From: Gillisella terrae
GTDB taxonomy: Bacteria; Pseudomonadota; Alphaproteobacteria; Rhizobiales; Rhizobiaceae
Length of the DNA: 64,000 nucleotides
NCBI RefSeq assembly: GCF_004801395.1
Contig: NZ_SSOA01000004.1
Location: 248,001 to 312,000, forward strand
Reading direction: 5' to 3'
This document shows, piece by piece, positions 1 through 8,035 of this stretch; within the stretch, counting starts at the first letter, position 1; each line of letters begins with the position of its first letter. The notes below the pieces were generated by a model. The model had not been told where the DNA came from. It worked only from the letters and a program-made list of their open reading frames with translations, and did no database searches. The position numbers and the translations under genes were made by a program.

Positions 1-725
1 TCATGGTGCTGCGCGCCGCCCTGACCGAGCCCACGCTGATCGATCCGGTTGCCGGGCAAATTCAGGTTGAGGTGGGCAAGCCGGGCGTTTTGAGCTTTGA
101 AGAGCTTTATATTCGCACGCCCAAGGAAGCGGAGGCCAATTGGGGCGGCTATCACCTCAAAGAAGAAAACCCCAGCATTGAAGCTGGCGAGCGCATCATG
201 ATCAACGGCGATCCCGGCATCAACCGGCGTCAACTCTTCAATGCCATGGCCGGTCTTTGGCCCTATGGCGAAGGCACCATCCGCTTGCCTGAAGAAGACC
301 ACATCCTGTTTGTGCCGCAAACGCCTTACATGCCGGAGGGACGGCTGCGTGATCTGCTGGCCTATCCAGAAGCCGCCGAAATTTATGATGACGAGGCGAT
401 TGTGACGTCACTCAAGGCTGTCAAGCTCTCGCGCCTTGCCAGCGCCCTTGATGAACGTCAGCGCTGGGACCGGGTGTTGAGCAAGGAAGAGCAGGTCTCT
501 CTCGCCTTTGCCCATATCTTGTTGCGCAAACCCCATTGGGTGGTTTTCAACGATGTGCTCGATGGACTTGAGCCAGACACCGTGTCTGTCCTTATCGGCA
601 TTATGGCCAATATGCAGGACTCGACACTGGTGTATCTGGGCCGCAACGCCGCCTACCTTGAAGCGCTCGCACCACGGGTATTGCATCTGGAACGGCTGGA
701 TGTGCCGGTGCCAGACAGGGATTGA
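1..725 (+). CDS. ABC transporter ATP-binding/permease protein, C-terminal part (SbmA/BacA-YddA type), degenerate ATPase
   Basis: The reading frame is open to the left edge, so only the nucleotide-binding domain is visible and the membrane domain lies outside the window. The layout (FEELYIRTP strand, P-loop position, GEGTIRLP, LFVPQTPYMPEGRLRDLLAYP Q-loop region) matches the exporter family that fuses an SbmA/BacA-like membrane domain to an ATPase. All ATPase motifs are eroded: Walker A reads GDPGINRRQ (usual Lys and Ser/Thr are Arg-Arg), the signature reads LSKEEQ instead of LSGGEQ, and Walker B reads VVFNDVLDGLE, where Asp is Asn and the catalytic Glu is Asp. It probably cannot hydrolyse ATP alone. 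The frame has no disruption, so it does not look like a plain pseudogene. Confidence 0.7.
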   Translation, partial: MVLRAALTEPTLIDPVAGQIQVEVGKPGVLSFEELYIRTPKEAEANWGGYHLKEENPSIEAGERIMINGDPGINRRQLFNAMAGLWPYGEGTIRLPEEDHILFVPQTPYMPEGRLRDLLAYPEAAEIYDDEAIVTSLKAVKLSRLASALDERQRWDRVLSKEEQVSLAFAHILLRKPHWVVFNDVLDGLEPDTVSVLIGIMANMQDSTLVYLGRNAAYLEALAPRVLHLERLDVPVPDRD

Positions 726-740
726 GGGTTTTTGCGCCCC

Positions 741-2579
741 TCAGCCCTCCAGCTCTTCGCGCAACATTTCCAACTCCAGCCACTCTTCTTCCATGCGGGC
801 GATGTTTTCGCGCAGCTTTTCGGTTTCCACGGCCAGCTTGTTGAAAGTCGCAGCATCCTTGGCAAAGAGATTGGGATCGGCCATTTTCGCCTCGTTGGCA
901 TCAATCTGGCTTTGGGCTTTTTCCATCTCTTTCGGCAGGTTTTCGAGCGCAAATTTCTGCTTGAACGACAGCTTGCCCTTGTTTTTGGCAGCCCCATCAC
1001 CGGTCTTGGCTGAAGAGCCAGACGCCTTGGCAGCCTCTGCTTTCTCAGCTTTTTCTGCCCGTTTGCGCTCGTCTTCAGCGCCTTTGCGCTGGGCCAGCAT
1101 ATCGGAATAGCCACCGGCATATTCAATCCAGCGGCCATCAGGCGCGTCCGGGTTGGCAGGCGCAATGGTTGACGTCACGGTACGATCGAGAAAATCACGG
1201 TCGTGGCTGACCAGAATGACTGTGCCGGAATAACCAGCGACAATTTCCTGCAACAGATCCAGCGTCTCGATATCGAGATCGTTGGTCGGCTCATCGAGGA
1301 TCAGAAGGTTAGACGGCTTGGCCATGATCCGCGCCAGCATCAGGCGGGCGCGCTCACCACCAGAGAGGTTTTTGATCGGGGTGCGGGCCTGTTCCGGCTG
1401 AAACAGAAAGTCCTTCATATAGCCGGTCACATGCTTTTGCTCGCCATTGACCAGCAGGTTTTCGCCCCGGCCATCGGTGAGGTAATGGGCCAGCGTATCC
1501 TCAAGGTTCAGGTCTTCGCGCTTTTGATCGAGCGTGGCGATGTCCAGATTGGTGCCGAGCTTGATCGTGCCCTCATCGGGTGCCAGTTGGCCGGTGAGCA
1601 TTTTCAGCAGCGTGGTTTTGCCAGCCCCATTGGGGCCAACCAGACCAATGCAATCGCCGCGATGCACGCGGATGGAAAAGGGCGCAACAATGCTGCGATC
1701 ACCGTAACTCTTGGTGATCTTGGTGGCCTCAATTACCAGCTTGCCGCTTTCCTTGCCTTCCGTCACGCTGGCCTGAATGGTGCCTTGCGGTCCCTTATGG
1801 CCGCGATAATCAGCCCGCAAAGCCTGCAAATTGCCAAGGCGGCGCATGTTGCGCTTGCGCCGTGCGGTCACGCCATAGCGCAGCCAGTGCTCTTCCCGCT
1901 CAATCGCCTTGCCCAGCTTGTGCTGTTCAATTTCTTCTTCTTCCAGAACCTTGTCGCGCCATTCCTCAAAGAAGGCAAAGCCCTTGCCAAGACGGCGCGC
2001 CATGCCCCGATCCAGCCAGACGGTGGCGGTGGAGCATTTTTCCAAAAAACGACGGTCGTGGGAAATCAGCACAAGCGCGCTTTTGGTCTTGCGCAGCTCG
2101 TCTTCCAGCCATTCAATGGTCGGAAGATCAAGATGGTTGGTCGGCTCGTCGAGCATCAAAATATCCGGCTCAGGAGCCAGCACCCGCGCAAGTGCTGCGC
2201 GGCGGGCTTCCCCACCTGAGAGGCTTTTGGGATCTTCCTGCCCGGTTAGCCCCAGATGCTCCAGCAGATAGGCCACCCGATAGGGATCATCCCCCGGCCC
2301 AAGGCCTTCCTCGGCATAGGCCTGCACAGTCTCAAAGCCGGCAAAATCGGGAGCCTGCTCCAGATAGCGGATGGTGGCCGATGGATGGCGAAACACCTCG
2401 CCTGATTGCGCCTCGACAAGGCCAGCGGCAATTTTCATCAATGTCGATTTGCCAGAGCCGTTGCGCCCCACCAGACAGATGCGATCACCCGGCTCCACTT
2501 GCAGGCTGGCCCCATTTAAAAGCGGCGTGCCGCCAAAAGAGAGGAAAATATCGTCGAGTTTGAGAATAGGCGGTGCCAA
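741..2579 (-). CDS. uup: ABC-F family ATPase, Uup-like
   Basis: A soluble protein with two ABC ATPase domains and no membrane domain, as in the ABC-F family that acts on ribosomes or DNA rather than in transport. Domain 1 has Walker A GRNGSGKST, signature LSGGEARRAALAR and Walker B ILMLDEPTNHLD. Domain 2 has GPNGAGKTT, LSGGERARLMLAR and LLILDEPTNDLD. A charged Ala/Lys/Glu-rich C-terminus of about 100 residues is predicted to form the coiled-coil DNA-binding tail typical of Uup. Length (612 aa) fits. The start is a TTG three bases after the thiN stop, with the SD-like GGAG inside the end of thiN, so the two genes are probably translated from one message. Confidence 0.88.
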   Translation of the reverse strand: MAPPILKLDDIFLSFGGTPLLNGASLQVEPGDRICLVGRNGSGKSTLMKIAAGLVEAQSGEVFRHPSATIRYLEQAPDFAGFETVQAYAEEGLGPGDDPYRVAYLLEHLGLTGQEDPKSLSGGEARRAALARVLAPEPDILMLDEPTNHLDLPTIEWLEDELRKTKSALVLISHDRRFLEKCSTATVWLDRGMARRLGKGFAFFEEWRDKVLEEEEIEQHKLGKAIEREEHWLRYGVTARRKRNMRRLGNLQALRADYRGHKGPQGTIQASVTEGKESGKLVIEATKITKSYGDRSIVAPFSIRVHRGDCIGLVGPNGAGKTTLLKMLTGQLAPDEGTIKLGTNLDIATLDQKREDLNLEDTLAHYLTDGRGENLLVNGEQKHVTGYMKDFLFQPEQARTPIKNLSGGERARLMLARIMAKPSNLLILDEPTNDLDIETLDLLQEIVAGYSGTVILVSHDRDFLDRTVTSTIAPANPDAPDGRWIEYAGGYSDMLAQRKGAEDERKRAEKAEKAEAAKASGSSAKTGDGAAKNKGKLSFKQKFALENLPKEMEKAQSQIDANEAKMADPNLFAKDAATFNKLAVETEKLRENIARMEEEWLELEMLREELEG

Positions 2580-2582
2580 GGG

Positions 2583-3236
2583 TCACGCTCCGGTCATGTC
2601 ATAAGGGCGGGCAAGGACAACGGCATCACCGCTGTCGAGTGACAGCGTAACCGGCCCTTCGGCCACATTGGAGATAGTACGCGACGAGCCAAACGCAAGG
2701 GAAAAATCCTTGAGGGGATAGCGTGCGCCGAGAATGGAAAGACCCTTGAGGGCCGAAAAACCGAGAATGGAAAATAATGAGCCTTTTGGCAGGTCCAAGG
2801 TCAGCACCCTGCCCGGCAAAAGAGGCCAAGCCTCTTCCGTGCCGGATGACAGATGCACATCCAGCCCCTCGCCCGCCAGCGCCACCGACAACAAAAGATG
2901 CATCAAGGCATGATCGGAGCGCTCCCCGCCAAGGGCACCTGCCAAAACCAGCCGCGTTGCGCCGCGCGCACGGGCTTGCTCTATGGCAATTTCACCATCG
3001 GTCAGGTTCTTTTGCGCCGGATAAGGCATTCGCTCGATATCGGGGAAAGCATCGACGGCCACATCGCCGGAGCTGTCAAAATCGCCCACCCAAAGCTCTG
3101 GTGTCAGGCCAAGCGGGGCAGCATGGCGCATACCGCCATCAGCGGCAATGGCACGGCTGTGCATTACGGCGCGTTTGAGCCGGTCTGTTGGGTGCAGCGT
3201 TCCGCCAAGCAGGATGGTGAAAGTGGTTTCGATCAT
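2583..3236 (-). CDS. thiN: Thiamine diphosphokinase
   Basis: Transfers pyrophosphate from ATP to thiamine, making the cofactor thiamine diphosphate. Three family motifs are visible in order: GDFDSS near residue 52, the Lys-Asn-Leu-Thr-Asp-Gly-Glu stretch near 77 (metal and nucleotide site), and GGERSDHALMH near 104. The C-terminal half (LPKGSLFSILGFS, TISNVAEGPVTLSLDSGDAVVL) is the beta-sandwich that binds thiamine. Length 217 aa is usual. No thi-box riboswitch or thiamine transporter genes are adjacent; it sits between rpsU and uup, so it is more likely a salvage or housekeeping copy than part of a thiamine-regulated operon. Confidence 0.88.
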   Translation of the reverse strand: MIETTFTILLGGTLHPTDRLKRAVMHSRAIAADGGMRHAAPLGLTPELWVGDFDSSGDVAVDAFPDIERMPYPAQKNLTDGEIAIEQARARGATRLVLAGALGGERSDHALMHLLLSVALAGEGLDVHLSSGTEEAWPLLPGRVLTLDLPKGSLFSILGFSALKGLSILGARYPLKDFSLAFGSSRTISNVAEGPVTLSLDSGDAVVLARPYDMTGA

Positions 3237-3312
3237 GCGTTGCCTTTAGCCTACTTGGGCAAAAAGCAAAAGGCGTTCCAAAGCGTGGAAACCACATGGA
3301 ACGCCTGTTTGA

Positions 3313-3561
3313 TTATCGAGCTGATGCGCTTGCAAAAACTTTCTTCTTCGGCGCAGGCAAGAGGCCCTCGCGCTGAAGCTTTTTACGCGCCAGTTTGCGC
3401 GTGCGGCGAATGGCTTCTGCCTTTTCGCGGGTCTTCTTTTCCGATGGCTTTTCATAGGCCGAACGGGCCTTCATTTCACGAAACAAGCCTTCACGCTGCA
3501 TCTTTTTCTTTAGAACACGCAGCGCCTGATCAACATTATTATCTCTAACGAGTACCTGCAC
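3313..3561 (-). CDS. rpsU: 30S ribosomal protein S21
   Basis: Small, very basic protein of 82 residues beginning [19 protein letters not shown], the standard S21 N-terminus, followed by the Arg/Lys-rich helices ([27 protein letters not shown]). It binds near the anti-Shine-Dalgarno region of the 30S subunit. The start is GTG with a good SD, GGAG, seven bases upstream. The C-terminal extension ([16 protein letters not shown]) is longer than in E. coli, as is usual in Rhizobiales. Confidence 0.93.
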   Translation of the reverse strand: MQVLVRDNNVDQALRVLKKKMQREGLFREMKARSAYEKPSEKKTREKAEAIRRTRKLARKKLQREGLLPAPKKKVFASASAR

Positions 3562-3594
3562 AGTTTCTCCTTTGGTTGTTGCAACGATAAATGC

Positions 3595-3735
3595 TTATGG
3601 TTTCTTGCCGTTTTTCGGTGTTTCGGCATTCTTCATTTGGGCCGCGAAGGGAGAGGCCGCCGCAGGGGCTGCCTTGTCTTTGTCCTTCTTTGGCTTTCTG
3701 ACTTCCTTGTTCGAACGCTGCTGACCTTTAGCCAT
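3595..3735 (-). CDS. Small basic hypothetical protein (46 aa)
   Basis: A 46-residue protein starting MAKGQQRSNKEVRKPKKDKD, rich in Lys, Asn and Ala, with no predicted membrane segment or signal peptide. It resembles short conserved unknown proteins of Rhizobiales, but I cannot assign a function. The ATG overlaps the stop codon of the upstream gene within the 8-base string ATGGCTAA, which suggests translational coupling. It ends only 33 bases before the rpsU start. Confidence 0.6.
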   Translation of the reverse strand: MAKGQQRSNKEVRKPKKDKDKAAPAAASPFAAQMKNAETPKNGKKP

Positions 3736-4006
3736 GGTTTTTTCCTTTGCTCTCAACCGGCTTTTTGCCAGCCAGCACTTTGCTAGCCAGCACTTTGCTA
3801 GATTGAGGCGAACGAGTAAGATCGATTTCGTCTTCAGATACCGAGCGATCAAAGGTTTCGCTCTCAAAGCGCACCCGATAGCGCTTTGCACCTTGCGATT
3901 CCGGAAGCGCGACCAGCACCTTGCACGAACCGTTAGAGCGCGACACACGCAAAGGCCCGTCTTTCAGCACAATCATATCGCCGCTTTGGTAGAGATGCGC
4001 TGCCAT
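3728..4006 (-). CDS. Hypothetical protein (92 aa) with internal tandem duplication
   Basis: Starts MAAHLYQSGDMIVLKDGPLRVS after a good SD (AAGGAGAAAGAC, read on the minus strand). The first 66 residues look like one compact beta-rich domain (MIVLKDGP, CKVLVALPES, RYRVRFESETF). The C-terminal tail is Lys/Ser-rich and contains two copies of the pentapeptide SKVLA, encoded by a perfect 15-bp tandem repeat. Function unknown. It overlaps the following small basic gene by 8 bases, so the two are probably co-expressed. Confidence 0.6.
   Translation of the reverse strand: MAAHLYQSGDMIVLKDGPLRVSRSNGSCKVLVALPESQGAKRYRVRFESETFDRSVSEDEIDLTRSPQSSKVLASKVLAGKKPVESKGKNHG
3771..3800. repeat. In-frame 15-bp tandem repeat
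   Basis: Two perfect copies of GCCAGCACTTTGCTA lie head to tail within the 3' end of the 92-aa gene. The unit is a multiple of three, so it adds SKVLA without shifting the frame; this looks like a recent slippage duplication. Confidence 0.9.
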
Positions 4007-4078
4007 GTCTTTCTCCTTGAACGGTGTTGCTCAAGGTTTGAGACACGGCTCCAGCGATAAAATTGCAAAAAACCAAGG

Positions 4079-4126
4079 TTGCAGCATCCTTTTTGCGGGT
4101 TCCATTTCGCAAAAAGGATGCTGCAA
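4079..4126. repeat. Perfect 19-bp inverted repeat
   Basis: Arms TTGCAGCATCCTTTTTGCG (4079-4097) and its exact reverse complement (4108-4126) flank a 10-base loop. It lies between the start of the leftward 92-aa gene and the metA riboswitch. There is no terminal T-run, so a plain terminator is less likely than a cruciform, operator or dispersed palindromic element. Confidence 0.85.
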
Positions 4127-4443
4127 CAGGTCAGTGAAACGCCGCGATAACAATGCGGCCAACAATGTTGGCGGATGAACAATCCAGATGATGGATCAAT
4201 ATCCGAAGACGGCAGACACAATACGGTTCAGCATAATCCCGGGTATCGACGCTTTTCTGCCAAAACGCAGCCCGATCCGGATCTCTGAACAAGACACGCC
4301 TCTAGCCTCGCAGATTTATGGCATTTTACAAGCTTTATTTGTAGCCGCCTGCCCGCCATAAACTTTTCTGCGAACCTTGGTGCCAATAGATATGGCGCTT
4401 TTTCATTGATTAGCAAGGTTTGTCGGCGTATGAAAAGCACTCA

Positions 4444-4497
4444 TCGTGGTGATTTGGCCGGCCGGCTTGCAGCCACGTTAAATAAGTTGCTAAAGGG
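4444..4497 (+). promoter_or_regulatory. SAM-II riboswitch
   Basis: The stretch has the conserved SAM-II core: P1 arms CGTGG (4445-4449) and CCACG (4473-4477), the TGATTTGGCCGGCCGGCTTGCA loop region split around 4450-4472, and the 3' pseudoknot strand GTTAAATAAGTTGCTAAAG. SAM-II motifs occur upstream of methionine biosynthesis genes in alphaproteobacteria and hide the ribosome-binding region when S-adenosylmethionine is bound. It ends about 105 bases before the metA start. Confidence 0.92.
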
Positions 4498-4603
4498 CCG
4501 AGGCAAGTTCTCCAAACTTTCCGAGGCCATTGGCAATGCTCAAAAGCTGCCGGTGTTTTTGTTGAAGCGGTGAAAATCCGTGGTGACAGGAAAGTTGGAA
4601 CCC

Positions 4604-5527
4604 ATGCCGATCAAGATACCCGATACATTGCCCGCCTTTCAAACCCTCGTGGATGAGGGTGTGCGGGTCATGGCTGAAACTGCGGCGATCCGTCAGGATA
4701 TTCGCCCCTTGCAGATTGGGCTGCTCAACCTCATGCCCAACAAGATCAAGACCGAAGTGCAATTTGCGCGGCTGATCGGGGCATCGCCTTTGCAAGTCGA
4801 GTTAACGCTGGTTCGGGTTGGTGGCCATAAGGCGAAAAACACCTCGCAAGAGCATCTTCTCTCCTTCTACAACACCTGGGAAGAGGTGAAGGATCGCAAA
4901 TTCGATGGCTTCATCATCACCGGAGCGCCGGTTGAAATGCTGCCCTTCGAAGAGGTCACCTATTGGGATGAATTGTGCGAAATTTTCGAATGGACAAAAA
5001 CCAATGTCCACTCCAGCATGAATGTCTGCTGGGGGGCGATGGCCGCCATCTATCACTTCCATAAGGTGCCCAAGCATGCGTTGAAGGAAAAAGCCTTTGG
5101 CGTTTTCCGCCATCGCAATCTGGCCCCGTCATCCATCTATCTCAATGGGTTTTCAGACGATTTTCAGGTCCCCGTGTCACGCTGGACGGAAGTGCGTCGC
5201 AAGGACATCGAGAAGGTTCCGCAACTGAATATTCTGATGGAATCCGATGAAATGGGCGTGTGTCTGGTTGAGGAAGAAGACGGCAAGCGGCTCTACATGT
5301 TCAACCATGTCGAATATGATTCGACCTCGCTGGCCGATGAGTATTTCCGCGACGTCAATGCGGGTATCCCGATCAAGATTCCGCATGATTATTTCCCGCA
5401 CAATGATGATACGCTGCCGCCGCAAAACCGCTGGCGCAGCCATGCCCATCTGCTGTTTGGCAATTGGATCAATGAGATTTACCAGACAACTGCCTATGAT
5501 TTGAACGAGATCGGCCAAAAGGCCTGA
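4604..5527 (+). CDS. metA: Homoserine O-acetyltransferase (MetA family)
   Basis: Catalyses acyl transfer from acyl-CoA to homoserine, the first dedicated step to methionine. With the start at MPIKIPD (ATG 4604) the known active-site residues fall at their standard numbers: Cys142 (MNVCWG), His235 and Glu237 (FNHVEYDS). Residue 111 is Glu ([12 protein letters not shown]). In this family Glu111 favours acetyl-CoA and Gly111 favours succinyl-CoA, so the enzyme is predicted to be an acetyltransferase although it is often labelled succinyltransferase. An upstream in-frame ATG at 4580 would add eight residues with no conservation. The gene is controlled by the SAM-II riboswitch in its leader. Confidence 0.92.
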   Translation: MPIKIPDTLPAFQTLVDEGVRVMAETAAIRQDIRPLQIGLLNLMPNKIKTEVQFARLIGASPLQVELTLVRVGGHKAKNTSQEHLLSFYNTWEEVKDRKFDGFIITGAPVEMLPFEEVTYWDELCEIFEWTKTNVHSSMNVCWGAMAAIYHFHKVPKHALKEKAFGVFRHRNLAPSSIYLNGFSDDFQVPVSRWTEVRRKDIEKVPQLNILMESDEMGVCLVEEEDGKRLYMFNHVEYDSTSLADEYFRDVNAGIPIKIPHDYFPHNDDTLPPQNRWRSHAHLLFGNWINEIYQTTAYDLNEIGQKA

Positions 5528-5544
5528 GACAAAAGGGGGAGACA

Positions 5545-5994
5545 ATGACATCCGTTGAGATCAGGCCGCTGCACAGCAGCGATGAAGCAGAATGGCGGCG
5601 GCTGTGGAAGGCCTATCTCACCTTTTATGAAACCGAATTGCCCGAAGAAATATATGCCACCACCTTTGCCCGTCTCACCGGCAATGCAGCAGGTGAATTT
5701 CGCGGATTTCTGGCCCTTGTCGATGGCAAGCCGGTGGGTCTCACCCATTACGTTTTCCATCGCTCCTGCTGGTACATCAATGATGTCTGCTATCTTCAGG
5801 ATCTTTACGCCGACCCTGAAATCCGCGGCAAAGGTGTGGGCCGGGCGCTGATAGAAGCCGTGCATCAGGCCGCAACTGCTGCCGGGGCTGGCAAGGTCTA
5901 TTGGATGACACAGGAGTTTAACGCAACCGCACGCCAACTCTACGACCGGCTGGCAACCAAAACGCCATTTATTGTCTATCAAAAAACGATCTGA
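5545..5994 (+). CDS. GNAT family N-acetyltransferase
   Basis: A single GNAT fold of 149 residues. The acetyl-CoA binding motif A is clear at about residues 87-104 (LYADPEIRGKGVGRALIEAV, with the R-G-K-G-V-G pyrophosphate loop). The preceding strand (INDVCYLQDLY) and the C-terminal VYWMTQEFNATARQLYDRL fit motif B. The substrate cannot be read from sequence. It starts 17 bases after metA with its own SD (GGGGGAGACA), so it may share the SAM-controlled transcript. Confidence 0.82.
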   Translation: MTSVEIRPLHSSDEAEWRRLWKAYLTFYETELPEEIYATTFARLTGNAAGEFRGFLALVDGKPVGLTHYVFHRSCWYINDVCYLQDLYADPEIRGKGVGRALIEAVHQAATAAGAGKVYWMTQEFNATARQLYDRLATKTPFIVYQKTI

Positions 5995-6135
5995 CAGGCT
6001 TTTGCGCAAAGATTGGACTTTTGCCAAAGCCGGTCATATGTCTTCACAACACGCATTTGACAGACTTGGATACGGACTGGGGTTGCGGGTCTGGAGAATT
6101 CTGCCGCCACCCCGCGCCCAATAGAGGGGAATTGC

Positions 6136-7146
6136 ATGCAACGTTTTAATTTCGGTACCACAGCCAAGGGCGAAACCGTAGAGTTGGTGCTGCTGCACGG
6201 CGGCGGCTTGACGGCCAGAATTTTGACATGGGGTGCCGTTATCCAGGACTTGCGGCTTGAGGGGCATGCGGCCCCTCTGGTGCTGGGTTTTGAAAACTTC
6301 GAAGATTATGCCATCCGCTCCCCCTATTTTGGTGCAACGCCGGGCCGCTGCGCCAACCGCATTGCCAATGGTCGGTTTGAACTGGATGGCAACGCCTATC
6401 AGCTGGAATGCAACGAGCGCGGCCTGACCCATATTCATGGCGGCAGCGACGGCATGGGCAAGAGCAATTGGTCGATCGTTGAGCTTGAGAGTGATCGCGT
6501 TGTGCTGGAAATTTGTGATCCAGATGGCCGCGCTGGCTATCCCGGCAATGTCACCACCCGCGCCACCTATCATTTGCAGGACAATGGCGTGTTATCGGTT
6601 GTGTATGAAAGCACCACCGACGCACCAACGCTGGTCAATGTCTGCCAGCACTCTTATTTCAATCTCGATGATTCGCCCGATATCCTTGACCACGAGTTGA
6701 TGATCGCCGCCGACCATTATCTGCCTGTCGATGACAAGCTGATCCCGCTGGGCGAGCAAAAATCTGTGGCCGAGACGCCATTCGATTTCCGGCAGATGCA
6801 CAGCATCCGCCGTCAGGACAATGGCGCACAAGTGCCCTTCGATCATAATTTCTGCCTCTCGGACACCCGCGTTGCCAAGCGCAGCGTGGCTCTGGTGCGC
6901 AGCATCAACTCTGGCGTAACAATGGAAGTGCGCACCACGGAACCTGGCGTGCAGTTTTATGCGGGCGTTTATCTCAACATCCCTGTGGCAGGCCTTGAGG
7001 GCCGTCGCTACGGCCCCTTCGCAGGGTTTTGCCTGGAAACGCAAGTGTGGCCCGACGCCATCAACCAATCCGGCTTTCCAACCGCCGTGCTGCGCCCCGG
7101 CGAAGTGCTGCGGCAGGAAACAGACTACGTGTTTTCAAAAGAGTAA
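6136..7146 (+). CDS. galM: Aldose 1-epimerase
   Basis: Interconverts alpha and beta anomers of aldoses such as galactose and glucose. The family signatures are present: GATPGRCANRIANGRFELDG near residue 70, the catalytic His in NVCQHSYFNLDD, DHNFCLSD, and the catalytic Glu in FCLETQVWPDAINQSGFPTAVLRPGE. Length 336 aa is typical. The SD is AGGGGAATT. No other galactose genes are adjacent. Confidence 0.92.
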   Translation: MQRFNFGTTAKGETVELVLLHGGGLTARILTWGAVIQDLRLEGHAAPLVLGFENFEDYAIRSPYFGATPGRCANRIANGRFELDGNAYQLECNERGLTHIHGGSDGMGKSNWSIVELESDRVVLEICDPDGRAGYPGNVTTRATYHLQDNGVLSVVYESTTDAPTLVNVCQHSYFNLDDSPDILDHELMIAADHYLPVDDKLIPLGEQKSVAETPFDFRQMHSIRRQDNGAQVPFDHNFCLSDTRVAKRSVALVRSINSGVTMEVRTTEPGVQFYAGVYLNIPVAGLEGRRYGPFAGFCLETQVWPDAINQSGFPTAVLRPGEVLRQETDYVFSKE

Positions 7147-7160
7147 AACCTCAAAAGCGT

Positions 7161-7191
7161 GGAACCGAAAGGGAGAACCACTCTCGGTTCC
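7161..7191 (+). terminator. Possible terminator hairpin after galM
   Basis: GGAACCGA (7161-7168) pairs with TCGGTTCC (7184-7191) around a 15-base loop, 14 bases after the galM stop. There is no U-tract, so intrinsic termination is uncertain. Confidence 0.35.
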
Positions 7192-7203
7192 ATGCTCAGC
7201 ATG

Positions 7204-7307
7204 ACAGCGCCTCTCACCCTATATGGCGCACAAAGGTCGCTGTAACAGTTTTAATCTGCTGCAAAATTTTCGCCTTAAATCGATTCCGATTTGAGGAATT
7301 ATGCAGT
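7204..7307. repeat. RIME-like palindromic element, copy A
   Basis: About 104 bp with two palindromes: ACAGCGCC...GGTCGCTGT and a second one built on AAATCGATTCCGATTT, ending ATTATGCAG. This is the layout of Rhizobium-specific intergenic mosaic elements. Near-identical copies occur at about 44256, 47271 and 42113 in this window. Confidence 0.8.
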
Positions 7308-7403
7308 CGCCTTTACCGCGCTAAGATCACAGCAATGCTCAGTCACTTGGCCGAACAAAAGCCAGACAGCTCAAGTCTTTATTATTTAGTCTTGGAGATA
7401 AAA

Positions 7404-7478
7404 TGGAGCGGGTGAAGCGATTCGAACGCTCGACCCCAACCTTGGCAAGGTTGTGCTCTACCCCTGAGCTACACCCGC
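7404..7478 (-). tRNA. tRNA-Gly(GCC), copy 1
   Basis: Folds as a full cloverleaf on the minus strand: acceptor GCGGGTG/CACCCGC, anticodon stem CAACC/GGTTG with loop TTGCCAA (anticodon GCC), T-loop TTCGAAT, and an encoded CCA (7404-7406). The 75-base gene is identical to the copy 295 bases to the right. Confidence 0.96.
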
Positions 7479-7698
7479 TCATATATCCACCGGTCCGGGG
7501 TAGTTCGCTGAACCGTGGGTCGCTGCTTGGCGGCGACGAGTGCTATATGGCGCAAAGTTTTTTGAAATGCAATAGAAAAATGACAAGAACTTTGCATTTG
7601 GTTTTGATTTTTTAGCGCAAAAGACAGCGCGCAAATCGACGCCTGTATGCGCAAATTCATACGCCCAAAGGGCATTATTTTTTGATATTTGAGAGAAA

Positions 7699-7773
7699 TG
7701 GAGCGGGTGAAGCGATTCGAACGCTCGACCCCAACCTTGGCAAGGTTGTGCTCTACCCCTGAGCTACACCCGC
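7699..7773 (-). tRNA. tRNA-Gly(GCC), copy 2
   Basis: Same 75 bases as copy 1, including acceptor stem, GCC anticodon and encoded CCA (7699-7701). It lies upstream of copy 1 in the direction of transcription. The 220-base spacer between them looks like a separate promoter region rather than a short polycistronic spacer. Confidence 0.96.
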
Positions 7774-8035
7774 TCATATATCCACCGGTCCGGGGTAGTT
7801 CGCTGAACCGTGGGTCACTGTCTTGCGGCGACGGGTGCTATATCGCTCAAAGTTTTTTGGAATGCAACAGGGAAATGGCGCAATTGATGCCAATTTCATT
7901 GACATTTCTGGAAGCCATTGTCTTTAAAACGAAATTTAAGATCATTTTGAATTGCGACGGGCCTCAATCAGGCGTAGAACCCTGCCCCATGATGGCTTAC
8001 AAAGCGGCACTCGCTCTTCTTCACGCAGGATTCCC

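Larger units (their letters stand above)
7395..7890. repeat. Tandem duplication carrying both tRNA-Gly genes
   Basis: The segment around 7395-7592 is repeated at about 7690-7887 with an offset of 295 bases. The tRNA genes are identical. The flank to their right (ATATATCCACCGGTCCGGGG... to ...AAAGTTTTTTG) is also conserved with scattered changes, so each copy keeps its own promoter region. Confidence 0.88.

Noticed and set aside
3736..3948. Longer version of the small basic protein
   Set aside because: It would overlap the 92-aa gene almost completely in another frame; the ATG at 3735 gives the conserved-looking MAKGQQRS start.
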